Below, one piece after another: positions 1 through 8,005 of a stretch of DNA of 64,000 bases (the stretch's first letter is position 1; every line of letters starts with the position of its first letter). The stretch spans positions 1,099,501-1,163,500 of the forward strand of contig NZ_CP021646.1 in NCBI RefSeq assembly GCF_002208135.1, read 5' to 3'. The notes beneath the pieces were generated by a model, which searched no databases, had not been told where the DNA came from, and saw only the letters and a list, made by a program, of their open reading frames with translations. Origin of the DNA: Pseudoalteromonas piscicida. Its GTDB lineage: Bacteria; Pseudomonadota; Gammaproteobacteria; Enterobacterales; Alteromonadaceae. The translations under genes were made by a program, and so were the position numbers.

Positions 1-34
1 GGGCGCTAAAATCCATTACTCATTCCCCATAAAA

Positions 35-796
35 TTAAGCTGACAGCAGCTTCTGCATGGTTTTAGATTTTGGTGTATTGAACACACTCTCGGTTTCGCC
101 ATATTCGACGACTTTGCCGCGATTTAATACCAAAATCTCATCACTCATGTGACGAACCAAACTCAAATGATGTGTGATAAGCACGTACGCAAGTCCCGTT
201 GCTGCTTGTAGCTCTAGCAGCAGATTCACGGTTTGTGCGCGTACGGATGGGTCTAATGATGACAGCGCTTCATCCAATACCAGCACTTTAGGGTCTAAAA
301 TAAGGGCTCTCGCTAAGGCGACCCGCTGTAACTGCCCGCCACTAAACATATGAGGATAATAGTCTATGTGTTCGCCAAGTAGCCCGACGCGGCTGAGTGT
401 GATGCGGATTTTCTTATAGCGCTGCTCTTCGGTGAGTTCGGTATTATATTGCAAGCAATCATCAAGCATATCCCCAATAGTGAGAGCAGGGTTGAGCGAG
501 CGAGTTGGGTCTTGAAAGATCAGTCGAATAGTGCGGTAGTCATGATTGCGAATACCAGCGTCTTCTACAATTTGGCCATTAAGTAAAATTTGTCCAGAGT
601 CAGCCATGTCAGCACCTGCGAGTACTTTAGCCAAGGTGCTTTTACCTGAGCCGGTCTCACCTATGATTGCGAGCGTTTGTCCGGGAGCAAGCGCAAACGA
701 CACATCTCTGAGTACCCGCAAGGAGCTGCGTCTGAATAGACCCTGACGAGAAGTGTAGGACTTATTTAAAGACTGAACTTTTAAGACGGGTTGCAT
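35..796 (-). CDS. sapF: SapF-type peptide ABC transporter ATP-binding protein
   Basis: Cytoplasmic ATPase that, paired with SapD, would power peptide import through the SapBC permease. The 253-residue protein has a Walker A motif GETGSGKS near residue 47, the signature FSGGQLQRVALARA near 152, Walker B VLVLDEALSSLD and the switch histidine in LITHHLS, so it looks catalytically intact. Family proteins of the oligopeptide/dipeptide group have this length. Its start overlaps the end of sapD by 16 bases, so the two are probably translationally coupled. It is the last gene of the pspF-sapABCDF series. Substrate (antimicrobial peptides, haem or putrescine in other species) cannot be read from sequence. 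Confidence 0.9.
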   Translation of the reverse strand: MQPVLKVQSLNKSYTSRQGLFRRSSLRVLRDVSFALAPGQTLAIIGETGSGKSTLAKVLAGADMADSGQILLNGQIVEDAGIRNHDYRTIRLIFQDPTRSLNPALTIGDMLDDCLQYNTELTEEQRYKKIRITLSRVGLLGEHIDYYPHMFSGGQLQRVALARALILDPKVLVLDEALSSLDPSVRAQTVNLLLELQAATGLAYVLITHHLSLVRHMSDEILVLNRGKVVEYGETESVFNTPKSKTMQKLLSA

Positions 797-1787
797 TTTT
801 GCTTCACCTTAATTAACGGGAAGTGACAAGCATAACTATGACCATGCGAGCGACTTTGTCTTGGCGTAACGACACATTCTTTTTGCGCCTGAGGACATCT
901 TGGCCCCAAGCGACATCCAATAGGTAAGTGCTGTAATGGGGGAATAGTGCCTTTCAAGGCATAAAATGCTTCTTTATGGCCAAGCCCCTGACCAAAGTCG
1001 GGCAAACTCTTTACCAATGCTTGGGTATAGGGATGTAATGGCTGCTTAAAAATAGCCTGAGTAGGTCCTGCTTCAACCATCTGTCCGCAGTAGAGCACAT
1101 GCATGGCATGAGACCAGTCGGAGATTTCTTCCAGCTCATGTGAAATCATTAATATCGACATGTTCTTAAGTTGGTTCAATGCTTTAAGTAATCGAAATAC
1201 CTGTGCGCGGGCGGTACTTTCCAGTGCGGTGGTTGGCTCATCGGCGATAAGTAGTTTAGGGCTTCTGGCGATGGCCATCGCAATCATGATCTTTTGACAC
1301 ATACCCTCTGAAAGTTCATGCGGGTAACTATTGCAAATCTTTTTATCGTCTCGGATCCCAGCTTTGTGCAATAGCGCTCGGACCTTCTCTTTTCGTGCTT
1401 TTCTACGACCAAAAAAGCCACCTTTTAAGACGTTATCGGGATAGACTCCGCGACTTGGTCGAAAATAGTGGCGGTTGGGTCAAGGCTACGACTTGGTTCT
1501 TGGTAAATCATCGCAATGTCTTGGCTGACGAGCTTTCTGCGCTTTTCTGAAGACAAGCGCATGAGGTCGACTCCGCGCCAATGCATGCGGTCGGCAGTTA
1601 CTGTCCAGCGCTGATTTAGCACCCCCACAATGGCTTTTGCAATCAGGCTTTTACCAGACCCAGACTCACCTACAAGCGCGTGTACTTCGCCTTCTTTAAG
1701 GCTAAGGTTAACCTTATCAACCGCGCGAATAACGCCGTCTTCGGTCCGTAATTCAATGGTGAGGTTCTTAACGTCTAGTAATTGCAT
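781..1787 (-). pseudogene. sapD: SapD-type ABC ATP-binding protein, interrupted by a one-base frameshift
   Basis: ATPase partner of SapF. The N-terminal piece (1787 down to 1425) carries Walker A GESGSGKS and the Q-loop YQEPSRSLDP, then runs into a stop. The C-terminal piece resumes in another frame with NVLKGGFFGRR, the degenerate signature ELSEGMCQK, Walker B LLIADEPTTALE and the cysteine-containing tail typical of oligopeptide ATPases. Adding one base near 1437-1440 (reading ATC CCC GAT AAC on the coding strand) joins them into about 335 residues, close to the 330 of E. coli SapD. The degenerate signature is also seen in E. coli SapD and is not decay. No other damage is visible, so sequencing error is as likely as a true pseudogene. 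Confidence 0.85.
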
Positions 1788-2680
1788 TAATCTGCCTTAC
1801 GTTGTTTCAGCGCTTCACGCAGCCCATCACCAACCAAGTTGGTGGAGAGCACTGCTAAAAATAGCAATACACCCGGCAGACCTACGGTCCATGGCGCGAG
1901 ATAAATTAAGCTTAAGTTTTCTTGTAGGATAGCACCCCATTCAGTAGACGGAGGCTGCGCACCGAGCTTTAAGAAACCAAGTGCCGCAATATCCAAAATG
2001 GCAGTTGACAGCGCCATGGTGAAGATAACCACGATATGCTCGTAAATATTAGGCAGTATGCCACGGACGAGTAGTTTCCAACGTGTTGCACCGTCAAGCT
2101 TAAAGGCAATGATATAGTCTTTACCAAGCTCAGTGACCACTAAGTTTCTAATTGAGTGGATGTATTGTGGCAACAGCGCGAAGATAATCGCCCACACCGT
2201 ATTCATCAAACCAGGCCCCAATATAGCAATGATGATAATGGCCAGCAGTAACGAAGGAATGGCGAGCGTAATATCCAATAAGTGGTTAAGAAAGCTGGAT
2301 TTCAAGCCTCGACTGGCGCCTGCAAGCGTACCAAGCACGACGCCGAGCGCCGTGGTAACCAAGGCCGCAATGATAGATAAACCAAACGTGTAGGTAGCAC
2401 CATTCATCAAGCGCGATAAGATGTCTCTGCCCAAGTCATCTGTGCCGAGAATAAAGCGCACATCGCCATCATCATGCCATGAAGGTGGCAGTAACAGGGC
2501 ATCAGCGTGTTGCTGGTTTACACCATAAGGGGCGATCAACGGTGCTGTTAAAGCCAGTACGGTCAAGGCAACAAATAGCCACAAACCGACTAGCGCAACG
2601 TGATTTGAGCGGAATTTACGCCATAACCTAAATAAGGGAGAGCGATTTGACTCTTCGGTAAATAAGCTAAACTTTGCCAT
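1787..2680 (-). CDS. sapC: SapC-type peptide ABC transporter permease
   Basis: Inner-membrane permease subunit expected to pair with SapB. About 297 residues from the ATG at 2680, chosen because the following MAKFSLFTEESNRSPL begins like family members and the longer in-frame extension has no homologous look. There is one N-terminal hydrophobic segment (LVGLWLFVALTVLALTAPLI), a periplasmic stretch with the family sequence LGTDDLGRDILSR, and then about five hydrophobic segments with the cytoplasmic coupling loop around GATRWKLLVRGILPN. The start overlaps the end of sapB by 14 bases, and its stop touches the start of sapD, so the operon is tightly packed. Confidence 0.9.
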   Translation of the reverse strand: MAKFSLFTEESNRSPLFRLWRKFRSNHVALVGLWLFVALTVLALTAPLIAPYGVNQQHADALLLPPSWHDDGDVRFILGTDDLGRDILSRLMNGATYTFGLSIIAALVTTALGVVLGTLAGASRGLKSSFLNHLLDITLAIPSLLLAIIIIAILGPGLMNTVWAIIFALLPQYIHSIRNLVVTELGKDYIIAFKLDGATRWKLLVRGILPNIYEHIVVIFTMALSTAILDIAALGFLKLGAQPPSTEWGAILQENLSLIYLAPWTVGLPGVLLFLAVLSTNLVGDGLREALKQRKAD

Positions 2681-3701
2681 GAGCCTGATTCCTTGCGAGC
2701 GGGTCGAGTATAGAGTGGATAAAATCAGACAACATGTTGGCAATAATAACAAAGAAAGACACCGCGAGCAGTCCCCCTTGGATAGCTGGGAAATCACGTT
2801 GATAGATGCTTTCAATTAACCATCGACCGATCCCAGGCCAAGAAAATATCACTTCCGTGATCATAGCAAGGGTGATGAGCGTGCTAAATTGCAGACCAAT
2901 TTGCTTTATCACTGGCAATAGAGCGTTTCTCAGCGCGTGATGAATGATCAACTGGCTGCGATTAAGGCCTTTTGCTCTAGCGGTTTTAATATAGTTTTGC
3001 TCGAGGACTTCGAGCATGGAGTCGCGAGTAAAGCGGATCAAAACCGTCGTTGGATACATAGCCAGCACAATTGTTGGCAGCGCTAAATGATGAAGTGCGT
3101 CCCAAAATGCAGCACCGCCATAGGGAAAATCTTCAAGATAAATATCAACCAGAATAAAGTGGGTAACGGGCTGTATTTCATAAAGTAAGCCGATTCTGCC
3201 GGACATGGGAAAAAGCCCAAGACCCAGACAGAATGCCATAATGAGCAGTAGCGCTAACCAAAAAACCGGAATGGAAAATCCCATCAAACTTAATGAGTTA
3301 ATGAGCTTATCTGGCCACTTTTTATGATAAGCGCTGGCTACCACTCCACTGGGTACGCCGATAACGACCGCAACCGTCAAAGCATATAAACACAGCTCAA
3401 GAGTTGCCGGAAATAGGTGTTTTACATGAGCAAGGACAGGTTGACCCGACGACAATGATAAACCCCAGTCGCCTTCAAACATACGAGCCATAAACGCGCC
3501 ATATTGCACGAAGATATTTTCTTCAATACGGTATTTTTCAGCCAGCGCCTGCGTTTGGGCATAACTTGAGTTGACTTCGCCACTGAAGTTAGTGATCAAC
3601 TCACCAGGAAACAGATAATTCAGGGCAAAAGTAAAAATTGTTAAGGTAAACAACATAAAGCAAAGCAAGCTCAGTCGTCGATAAGCATATTTTGCAAACA
3701 T
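2667..3701 (-). CDS. sapB: SapB-type peptide ABC transporter permease
   Basis: Inner-membrane permease of the DppB/OppB type, about 344 residues. The start at 3701 is supported by a ribosome binding site AGGAGAG lying within the last codons of sapA, one base before which sapA stops; the longer upstream reading overlaps sapA and is not family-like. An N-terminal membrane segment (LCFMLFTLTIFTFALNYLF) is followed by a periplasmic part and five more hydrophobic stretches. The coupling loop sequence TARAKGLNRSQLIIHHALRN is the conserved EAA-type loop of the family, which contacts the ATPases. It overlaps sapC by 14 bases. Confidence 0.92.
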   Translation of the reverse strand: MFAKYAYRRLSLLCFMLFTLTIFTFALNYLFPGELITNFSGEVNSSYAQTQALAEKYRIEENIFVQYGAFMARMFEGDWGLSLSSGQPVLAHVKHLFPATLELCLYALTVAVVIGVPSGVVASAYHKKWPDKLINSLSLMGFSIPVFWLALLLIMAFCLGLGLFPMSGRIGLLYEIQPVTHFILVDIYLEDFPYGGAAFWDALHHLALPTIVLAMYPTTVLIRFTRDSMLEVLEQNYIKTARAKGLNRSQLIIHHALRNALLPVIKQIGLQFSTLITLAMITEVIFSWPGIGRWLIESIYQRDFPAIQGGLLAVSFFVIIANMLSDFIHSILDPLARNQAHGKV

Positions 3702-3702
3702 G

Positions 3703-5313
3703 TTAGTCTCTCCTAGCCTCAGCGAGTGAAATACCACCAAATGGACGCAGTGAGACTCCCTTAATATCAGAGCTAGTTGCTTGGAACCGCAATCCGTGAG
3801 CAATCGGAACGAGAGGCAACTGCTCAATTACCATTTTTTGTGCTTGCTGATAATAGTATTTTCTTTCTTCCATATCGTTGGTGTCTAATGCTTGGGTGAG
3901 TAATAAGTCAAACTCCGGATTACACCAGTTGGAAGGGTTTTTGCCGCTAAATGTTGCAGTACAGCTTAATAGCGGACTGAAGAAATTGTCTGGGTCGGGT
4001 GTATCTGCTGCCCAGCCTAATAACACGCTATCATGCTCATGGCGGCCAACGCGTTCAATAAAGGTATTCCATTCGTACTCGACGATTCTGGCATTTACGC
4101 CAATATCACGTAAATCACGTTGGATAAGCTCTGCCATTTTTCGTGCGTTAGGATTGTATATGCGCGACACGGGCATGGCCCATAACGTCATGGAAAAGCC
4201 CCCTTCAAGACCTGCTTGTTTCAAGTATTCTTTTGCTTTTTCAGGGTCGTATGTTGGCATTTTTGACTGAGCCTCAAACGCCCATGAAGAGGGGGGAAGC
4301 ATCGAACGAGCTAAAATGCCATTGTTGTAAAATACCGCTTGCATGATTTTTTCAAAATCTATGCTGTGCGCGAGCGCTTTGCGAACCAGCGGATTGTCGA
4401 ATGGTGGTTTTTCGGTGTTGAATGCCCAGTAACCTATGTTCAGGTTTGCGGCCCTTTCAACTTCTATGTCTTTTCTTTGCTCAAGCACGGTGAGTTGTGT
4501 GGCACTGGGGTGCGCCGTAATGTCGCACTCTTTGGTTAGCATTTTCGCGATGCGGCTAGTGCCATTGGTGGTGATATCGTAGACCAGTTGTTCCATGTAT
4601 ACTGGGTGCTTCCAGTAATGTTCATGACGATAATATCGGATCAGATTATCACGTAAGAATTCACGGTACTTATATGGACCCGTGCCGACGGGCTTCTGAT
4701 CAAAGTCTTGCTTGTGTTCAAGTTCAATCAGCTGATCGGCATATTCTTTAGAGAGAATGACGGCGAAGTCTGTGGCGATATTGGATAAAAAGCTGCTTTC
4801 CGCATTGAATAGGTTAAAGCGAACGGTATGCTCATCCACTTTTTTTACCTGGCGGATCAATTGGTCGAGTCCAATACTTTGAAAGTAAGGATAATTTGCA
4901 TCACCAACAAAGTGGTACGGGTTGTAAACATCAAACAAGCGGTTAAATGAGAACACTACATCATCAGCATTCATTTTTCTTGTTGGTGTGAAGTAGAGGG
5001 TATCGTGAAATTGGACATCGTCCCTCAAGGTAAAAGTGAAAGATTTACCATCCTCGCTGACCTGCCAAGAGGTTGCTAACTCTGGTAAAAATTCGCCACT
5101 TTCAGGATCGATACTGATAAGGGTGTCATAAAGCTGATTGGCAATAATATCAATCGTAGACCCTGTTGTGGTCACTTGTGGATTAAATGACACAGGGTTT
5201 GCTTCAGCACAATATACTAAGCCTTGTGACTTATCATTCACTTTGTTTGGTGCCTGATCCGTACAGCCAAATAGAGCGGTACACAGCACACCAAAAAACA
5301 ATTTACGCACCAC
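3703..5313 (-). CDS. sapA: SapA-type periplasmic peptide-binding protein, probable lipoprotein
   Basis: Solute-binding protein (family 5 extracellular, DppA/OppA-like) that would deliver ligand to SapBC; 536 residues. The N terminus VRKLFFGVLCTALFGC has a lipobox LFGC, so it should be lipid-anchored, whereas E. coli SapA is a free periplasmic protein. Threonine follows the cysteine, so no inner-membrane retention aspartate is seen at +2. The body has family features such as LATSWQVSEDGKSFTFTLRD and KPVGTGPYKY. The start is GTG and shares its G with the last base of the pspF stop codon; a second GTG follows at once. It is the first sap gene after pspF. Confidence 0.9.
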   Translation of the reverse strand: MVRKLFFGVLCTALFGCTDQAPNKVNDKSQGLVYCAEANPVSFNPQVTTTGSTIDIIANQLYDTLISIDPESGEFLPELATSWQVSEDGKSFTFTLRDDVQFHDTLYFTPTRKMNADDVVFSFNRLFDVYNPYHFVGDANYPYFQSIGLDQLIRQVKKVDEHTVRFNLFNAESSFLSNIATDFAVILSKEYADQLIELEHKQDFDQKPVGTGPYKYREFLRDNLIRYYRHEHYWKHPVYMEQLVYDITTNGTSRIAKMLTKECDITAHPSATQLTVLEQRKDIEVERAANLNIGYWAFNTEKPPFDNPLVRKALAHSIDFEKIMQAVFYNNGILARSMLPPSSWAFEAQSKMPTYDPEKAKEYLKQAGLEGGFSMTLWAMPVSRIYNPNARKMAELIQRDLRDIGVNARIVEYEWNTFIERVGRHEHDSVLLGWAADTPDPDNFFSPLLSCTATFSGKNPSNWCNPEFDLLLTQALDTNDMEERKYYYQQAQKMVIEQLPLVPIAHGLRFQATSSDIKGVSLRPFGGISLAEARRD

Positions 5314-6404
5314 TATGCCTCTTGTTTTTGGTTTTGGTCCAGTAGGTTGTATTTTTTCAAATAACCCCTAAGTTGATGATACGTCAAACCAAGGTTTTGT
5401 GCAGTTTTCTTTTGATTAAATTGACTAAACTCAAGCGCTTTTTGCAGCATAGTGATTTCGTAGTCGTTGGAAAGCGATTTTAGATCACAAGGGAAATCGA
5501 ATTCGAGGGTTGGATCTGTCGCCTGTTCATTATTAGGTTGCGGAACAGGCAAAGATTCAACTTTGTGTGTGACCGGTGTTGTTGGCTGAGTGCTTGGCGC
5601 TTTGATCCGTTGACTTGGCCTAAATGGGCTAGCAAAGGGGTCAAAAACAATATCATGAACGGGAATTTGGTCATTGCCATGACGATATAAACTACGCTCA
5701 ACGACATTTTTCAGCTCACGGATATTACCGGGCCACGGGTAATCAAGCAGTTTCTCGATAGCTTTGCGGGTAAAGCCACTAAATAACTCCCAACCTAAAT
5801 CCCGAGCCATATTTATCGCAAAATGTTCGGCCAACAATAAGATGTCTTCTTTTCTCGCTCTTAGTGGCGGTAAGGTGATGACGTCGAATGCAAGACGGTC
5901 TAACAAATCGTGTCTAAACTCTCCAGCATCGGCGAGGGTGGGGAGGTCTTCATTGGTGGCGCATACCAGTCGAGTATCTACTTTTACAGTTTGCTTTCCG
6001 CCAACTCGTTCGAACTCACCGTATTCAATGACACGCAATAGTTTTTCTTGCACCATTGCTGAGGTATTGGCTAGTTCGTCCAAAAACAGTGTGCCACTGT
6101 TAGCGCGTTCAAATCGACCTTCATGGCGTTTGCTTGCACCGGTAAACGCCCCACTTTCGTGACCAAATAATTCACTTTCTAAGAGGTTTTCGTTGAGCGC
6201 TGCGCAGTTCAGTTTGACGTACTCTTGATCCCAGCGCTCTGAGAGGTAATGCAAACGTGCAGCAATTAACTCTTTACCTGTGCCGCGCTCGCCAATAATA
6301 AGTACTGGCTTTTCTAAAGGGGCGAGCTGTGAAACCTTGTCTAGCACAGCTAAAAAGCTGTCAGACTGGCCTAATAAATTATCCTGTTGGCGAAAACGGC
6401 TCAT
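5313..6404 (-). CDS. pspF: PspF, sigma-54 enhancer-binding activator of the phage shock genes
   Basis: AAA+ activator that remodels sigma-54 RNA polymerase at the pspA promoter and is held inactive by PspA in family members. 363 residues with no N-terminal receiver or sensor domain, which is the PspF hallmark. Walker A GERGTGKE is at residues 38-45, the sigma-54 contact loop GAFTGA at 85-90, Walker B TLFLDE at 105-110, and a Fis-type helix-turn-helix lies at the C terminus (KKTAQNLGLTYHQLRGYLKKY). It is divergent from pspA with 183 bases between. Downstream it touches sapA by one base, tying this activator to the sap transporter transcript, an arrangement I believe is shared with other marine gammaproteobacteria. 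Confidence 0.95.
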   Translation of the reverse strand: MSRFRQQDNLLGQSDSFLAVLDKVSQLAPLEKPVLIIGERGTGKELIAARLHYLSERWDQEYVKLNCAALNENLLESELFGHESGAFTGASKRHEGRFERANSGTLFLDELANTSAMVQEKLLRVIEYGEFERVGGKQTVKVDTRLVCATNEDLPTLADAGEFRHDLLDRLAFDVITLPPLRARKEDILLLAEHFAINMARDLGWELFSGFTRKAIEKLLDYPWPGNIRELKNVVERSLYRHGNDQIPVHDIVFDPFASPFRPSQRIKAPSTQPTTPVTHKVESLPVPQPNNEQATDPTLEFDFPCDLKSLSNDYEITMLQKALEFSQFNQKKTAQNLGLTYHQLRGYLKKYNLLDQNQKQEA

Positions 6405-6525
6405 ATTGCCTAACTCTTAGTGGTTTTTACTAATAACTAGTGTATTTTAAAAAAAGGGATAACTAAAGGACTTTTAAAAATAAAATAACTTAATGATTTT
6501 ATTGTGTTTTTAAATTTATTAAAGT

Positions 6526-6541
6526 TGGCAAGCTATTTGAT
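6526..6541 (+). promoter_or_regulatory. Sigma-54 (-24/-12) promoter of the psp operon
   Basis: The sequence TGGCAAGCTATTTGAT matches the sigma-54 consensus TGGCAC-R-N4-TTGCW well: GG at 6527-6528 and the G of the -12 element at 6539 have correct spacing, with A in place of C at 6540. It lies 47 bases before the pspA ATG, next to the gene of its expected activator PspF. The AT-rich stretch at 6450-6520 could hold PspF enhancer sites or an IHF bend, but I could not define them. Confidence 0.8.
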
Positions 6542-6587
6542 ACATAGACAGTAAGCAATTTAGCTATCAACCAAAGAGGTAACCACT

Positions 6588-7247
6588 ATGGGAATTTTTT
6601 CTCGTTTTGCAGACATAGTGAATTCTAATATTAATGCTATTTTGGATAAAGCCGAAGATCCTGAAAAAATGGTTCGCTTAATTATCCAAGAAATGGAAGA
6701 TACACTAGTCGAAGTAAGATCGACCTCAGCAAAAACACTCGCTGAGAAAAAGGAGTTAACGCGCCGTCTAGATCAGCTAAAAGCACAGGTAGATGATTGG
6801 CAAACTAAAGCAGAGCTTGCGCTAAGTAAAGAACGTGAAGATTTAGCACGTGCCGCTTTACTTGAAAAGCAAAAGTCTGCGGAAGATGTTGCAGCCCTTG
6901 AAAAAGAGCTAGAGCATGTAGATACGCACATTGAAAAGCTTCAGCAAGAAGTTAGTACTTTACAAGACAAGCTTGCCGATGCAAAAGCGCGCCAAAAAGC
7001 GATTGTACTGCGCCAGCGCTCCGCTGAATCTCGTCTAGAGGTGAAAAAGGCACTAGACAGCAGTAAAGTAGAGGATGCCTTAAATCGTTTTGAGCGATAC
7101 GAAAGCAAAATCGATGGCCTAGAGTCACAAATCGAATCTTACGATATAGGTAAGAAGTCTTTAGCCGATGAGATTGCTGATCTGCAAAAGAACGAGAAGA
7201 TTGACGATGAGCTTGAACAGCTGAAAAAGAAAATGGCTGAAAAGTGA
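6588..7247 (+). CDS. pspA: Phage shock protein A
   Basis: Peripheral inner-membrane effector of the Psp response. In the family it binds and inhibits PspF when unstressed and assembles on damaged membrane to limit proton leakage (an ESCRT-III/Vipp1 relative). 219 residues against 222 in E. coli. It begins MGIFSRFADIVNSNINAILD, the amphipathic membrane-binding helix, and is then almost entirely charged coiled coil. A ribosome binding site AAAGAGG lies 8 bases before the ATG. It is the first gene of pspABC-ycjX-ycjF, behind the sigma-54 promoter at 6526. Confidence 0.97.
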   Translation: MGIFSRFADIVNSNINAILDKAEDPEKMVRLIIQEMEDTLVEVRSTSAKTLAEKKELTRRLDQLKAQVDDWQTKAELALSKEREDLARAALLEKQKSAEDVAALEKELEHVDTHIEKLQQEVSTLQDKLADAKARQKAIVLRQRSAESRLEVKKALDSSKVEDALNRFERYESKIDGLESQIESYDIGKKSLADEIADLQKNEKIDDELEQLKKKMAEK

Positions 7248-7324
7248 AAATAGTCGCACCTACTGTCAGGGTAGGTGCTAACCAACTACAATAATAACAG
7301 CCAGGTTGAAGGCAGGAGAGGATT

Positions 7325-7558
7325 ATGTTTGACGCAGAAGTTTTAATGGCTCCGTTGATTATTTTTATGGTCATCGTGGCACCACTTTGGTTGATTTTGC
7401 ACTATCGTAGCAAAAAGCAGGTAAGCCAAGGGTTAAGTGAGCACGAGCATCGTCAGCTTATCGAATTAGCCAGCAAAGCAGAAAAAATGGCAGATCGTGT
7501 TGAAACGTTAGAAGCCTTGCTTGATCAAGAGTCACCACAATGGAGACGCAAGTTATGA
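7325..7558 (+). CDS. pspB: Phage shock protein B
   Basis: Small inner-membrane protein that with PspC relays membrane stress to PspA. 77 residues: an N-terminal hydrophobic segment (LMAPLIIFMVIVAPLWLILHY) followed by a charged cytoplasmic part rich in heptad-like leucines and glutamates. It has a good ribosome binding site (GGAGAGG). Its stop overlaps the pspC start in an ATGA arrangement, indicating coupled translation. Confidence 0.93.
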   Translation: MFDAEVLMAPLIIFMVIVAPLWLILHYRSKKQVSQGLSEHEHRQLIELASKAEKMADRVETLEALLDQESPQWRRKL

Positions 7559-7944
7559 GCAAACTAAAGCGAGAGTTATATCGTGACCCGAGTCGCGGCA
7601 AGATAGCCGGGGTATGTGCAGGTCTTAGCGATTACTTCAATATGGAATTGTGGCTTGTTCGGATCTTATTCATCACGGCCGTGCTATTATCTGGTGGTCC
7701 ATTATTTATCGTCGTGTATGTGGCTTGCTGGTTTATTTTAGATAAACGTGAAGTGATGCCAAACCGTTCGCGTGATGCGAAAGATGAAGATAAAGTATCG
7801 GTGAAGTTTAAGGTGTGGCAAAAAGGCGAGCCGCCAAGACAAGCGCTTTATGACCTAAAGGACAGATTATCACGACTAGATGGTCGCATTCAGAACATGG
7901 AACGCTACGTAACTTCCCTGAATTTACGGTTAGCAGAGAAATAG
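7555..7944 (+). CDS. pspC: Phage shock protein C, membrane stress sensor
   Basis: Inner-membrane sensor that activates the Psp response through PspB and PspA. About 129 residues from the ATG at 7555, chosen because it overlaps the pspB stop as ATGA and begins MSKLKRELYRDPSRG like other PspC proteins. It has the PspC-domain stretch KIAGVCAGLSDYF, then a hydrophobic hairpin (LWLVRILFITAVLL and FIVVYVACWFIL). The C-terminal part is charged, with a predicted coiled coil (LYDLKDRLSRLDGRIQNMERYV). No pspD follows, unlike E. coli. Confidence 0.95.
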   Translation: MSKLKRELYRDPSRGKIAGVCAGLSDYFNMELWLVRILFITAVLLSGGPLFIVVYVACWFILDKREVMPNRSRDAKDEDKVSVKFKVWQKGEPPRQALYDLKDRLSRLDGRIQNMERYVTSLNLRLAEK

Positions 7945-7953
7945 ACAAGCTAT

Positions 7954-7985
7954 AAGGCGGTATTAGCCGCCTTGGCATTTTCTTT
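7954..7985 (+). terminator. Possible weak terminator after pspC
   Basis: Stem AAGGCGG/CCGCCTT (7954-7960 with 7967-7973), 6-base loop, then a T-rich but interrupted tail. It lies between pspC and ycjX and could give partial termination, so that ycjX-ycjF are made at a lower level. Confidence 0.5.
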
Positions 7986-8005
7986 AAGGGGCACTTTTCT
8001 ATATT

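Noticed and set aside
1240..1330. Degenerate ABC signature (LSEGM) in SapD taken as sign of decay
   Set aside because: E. coli SapD also has a degenerate signature, so this is a family trait, independent of the frameshift.
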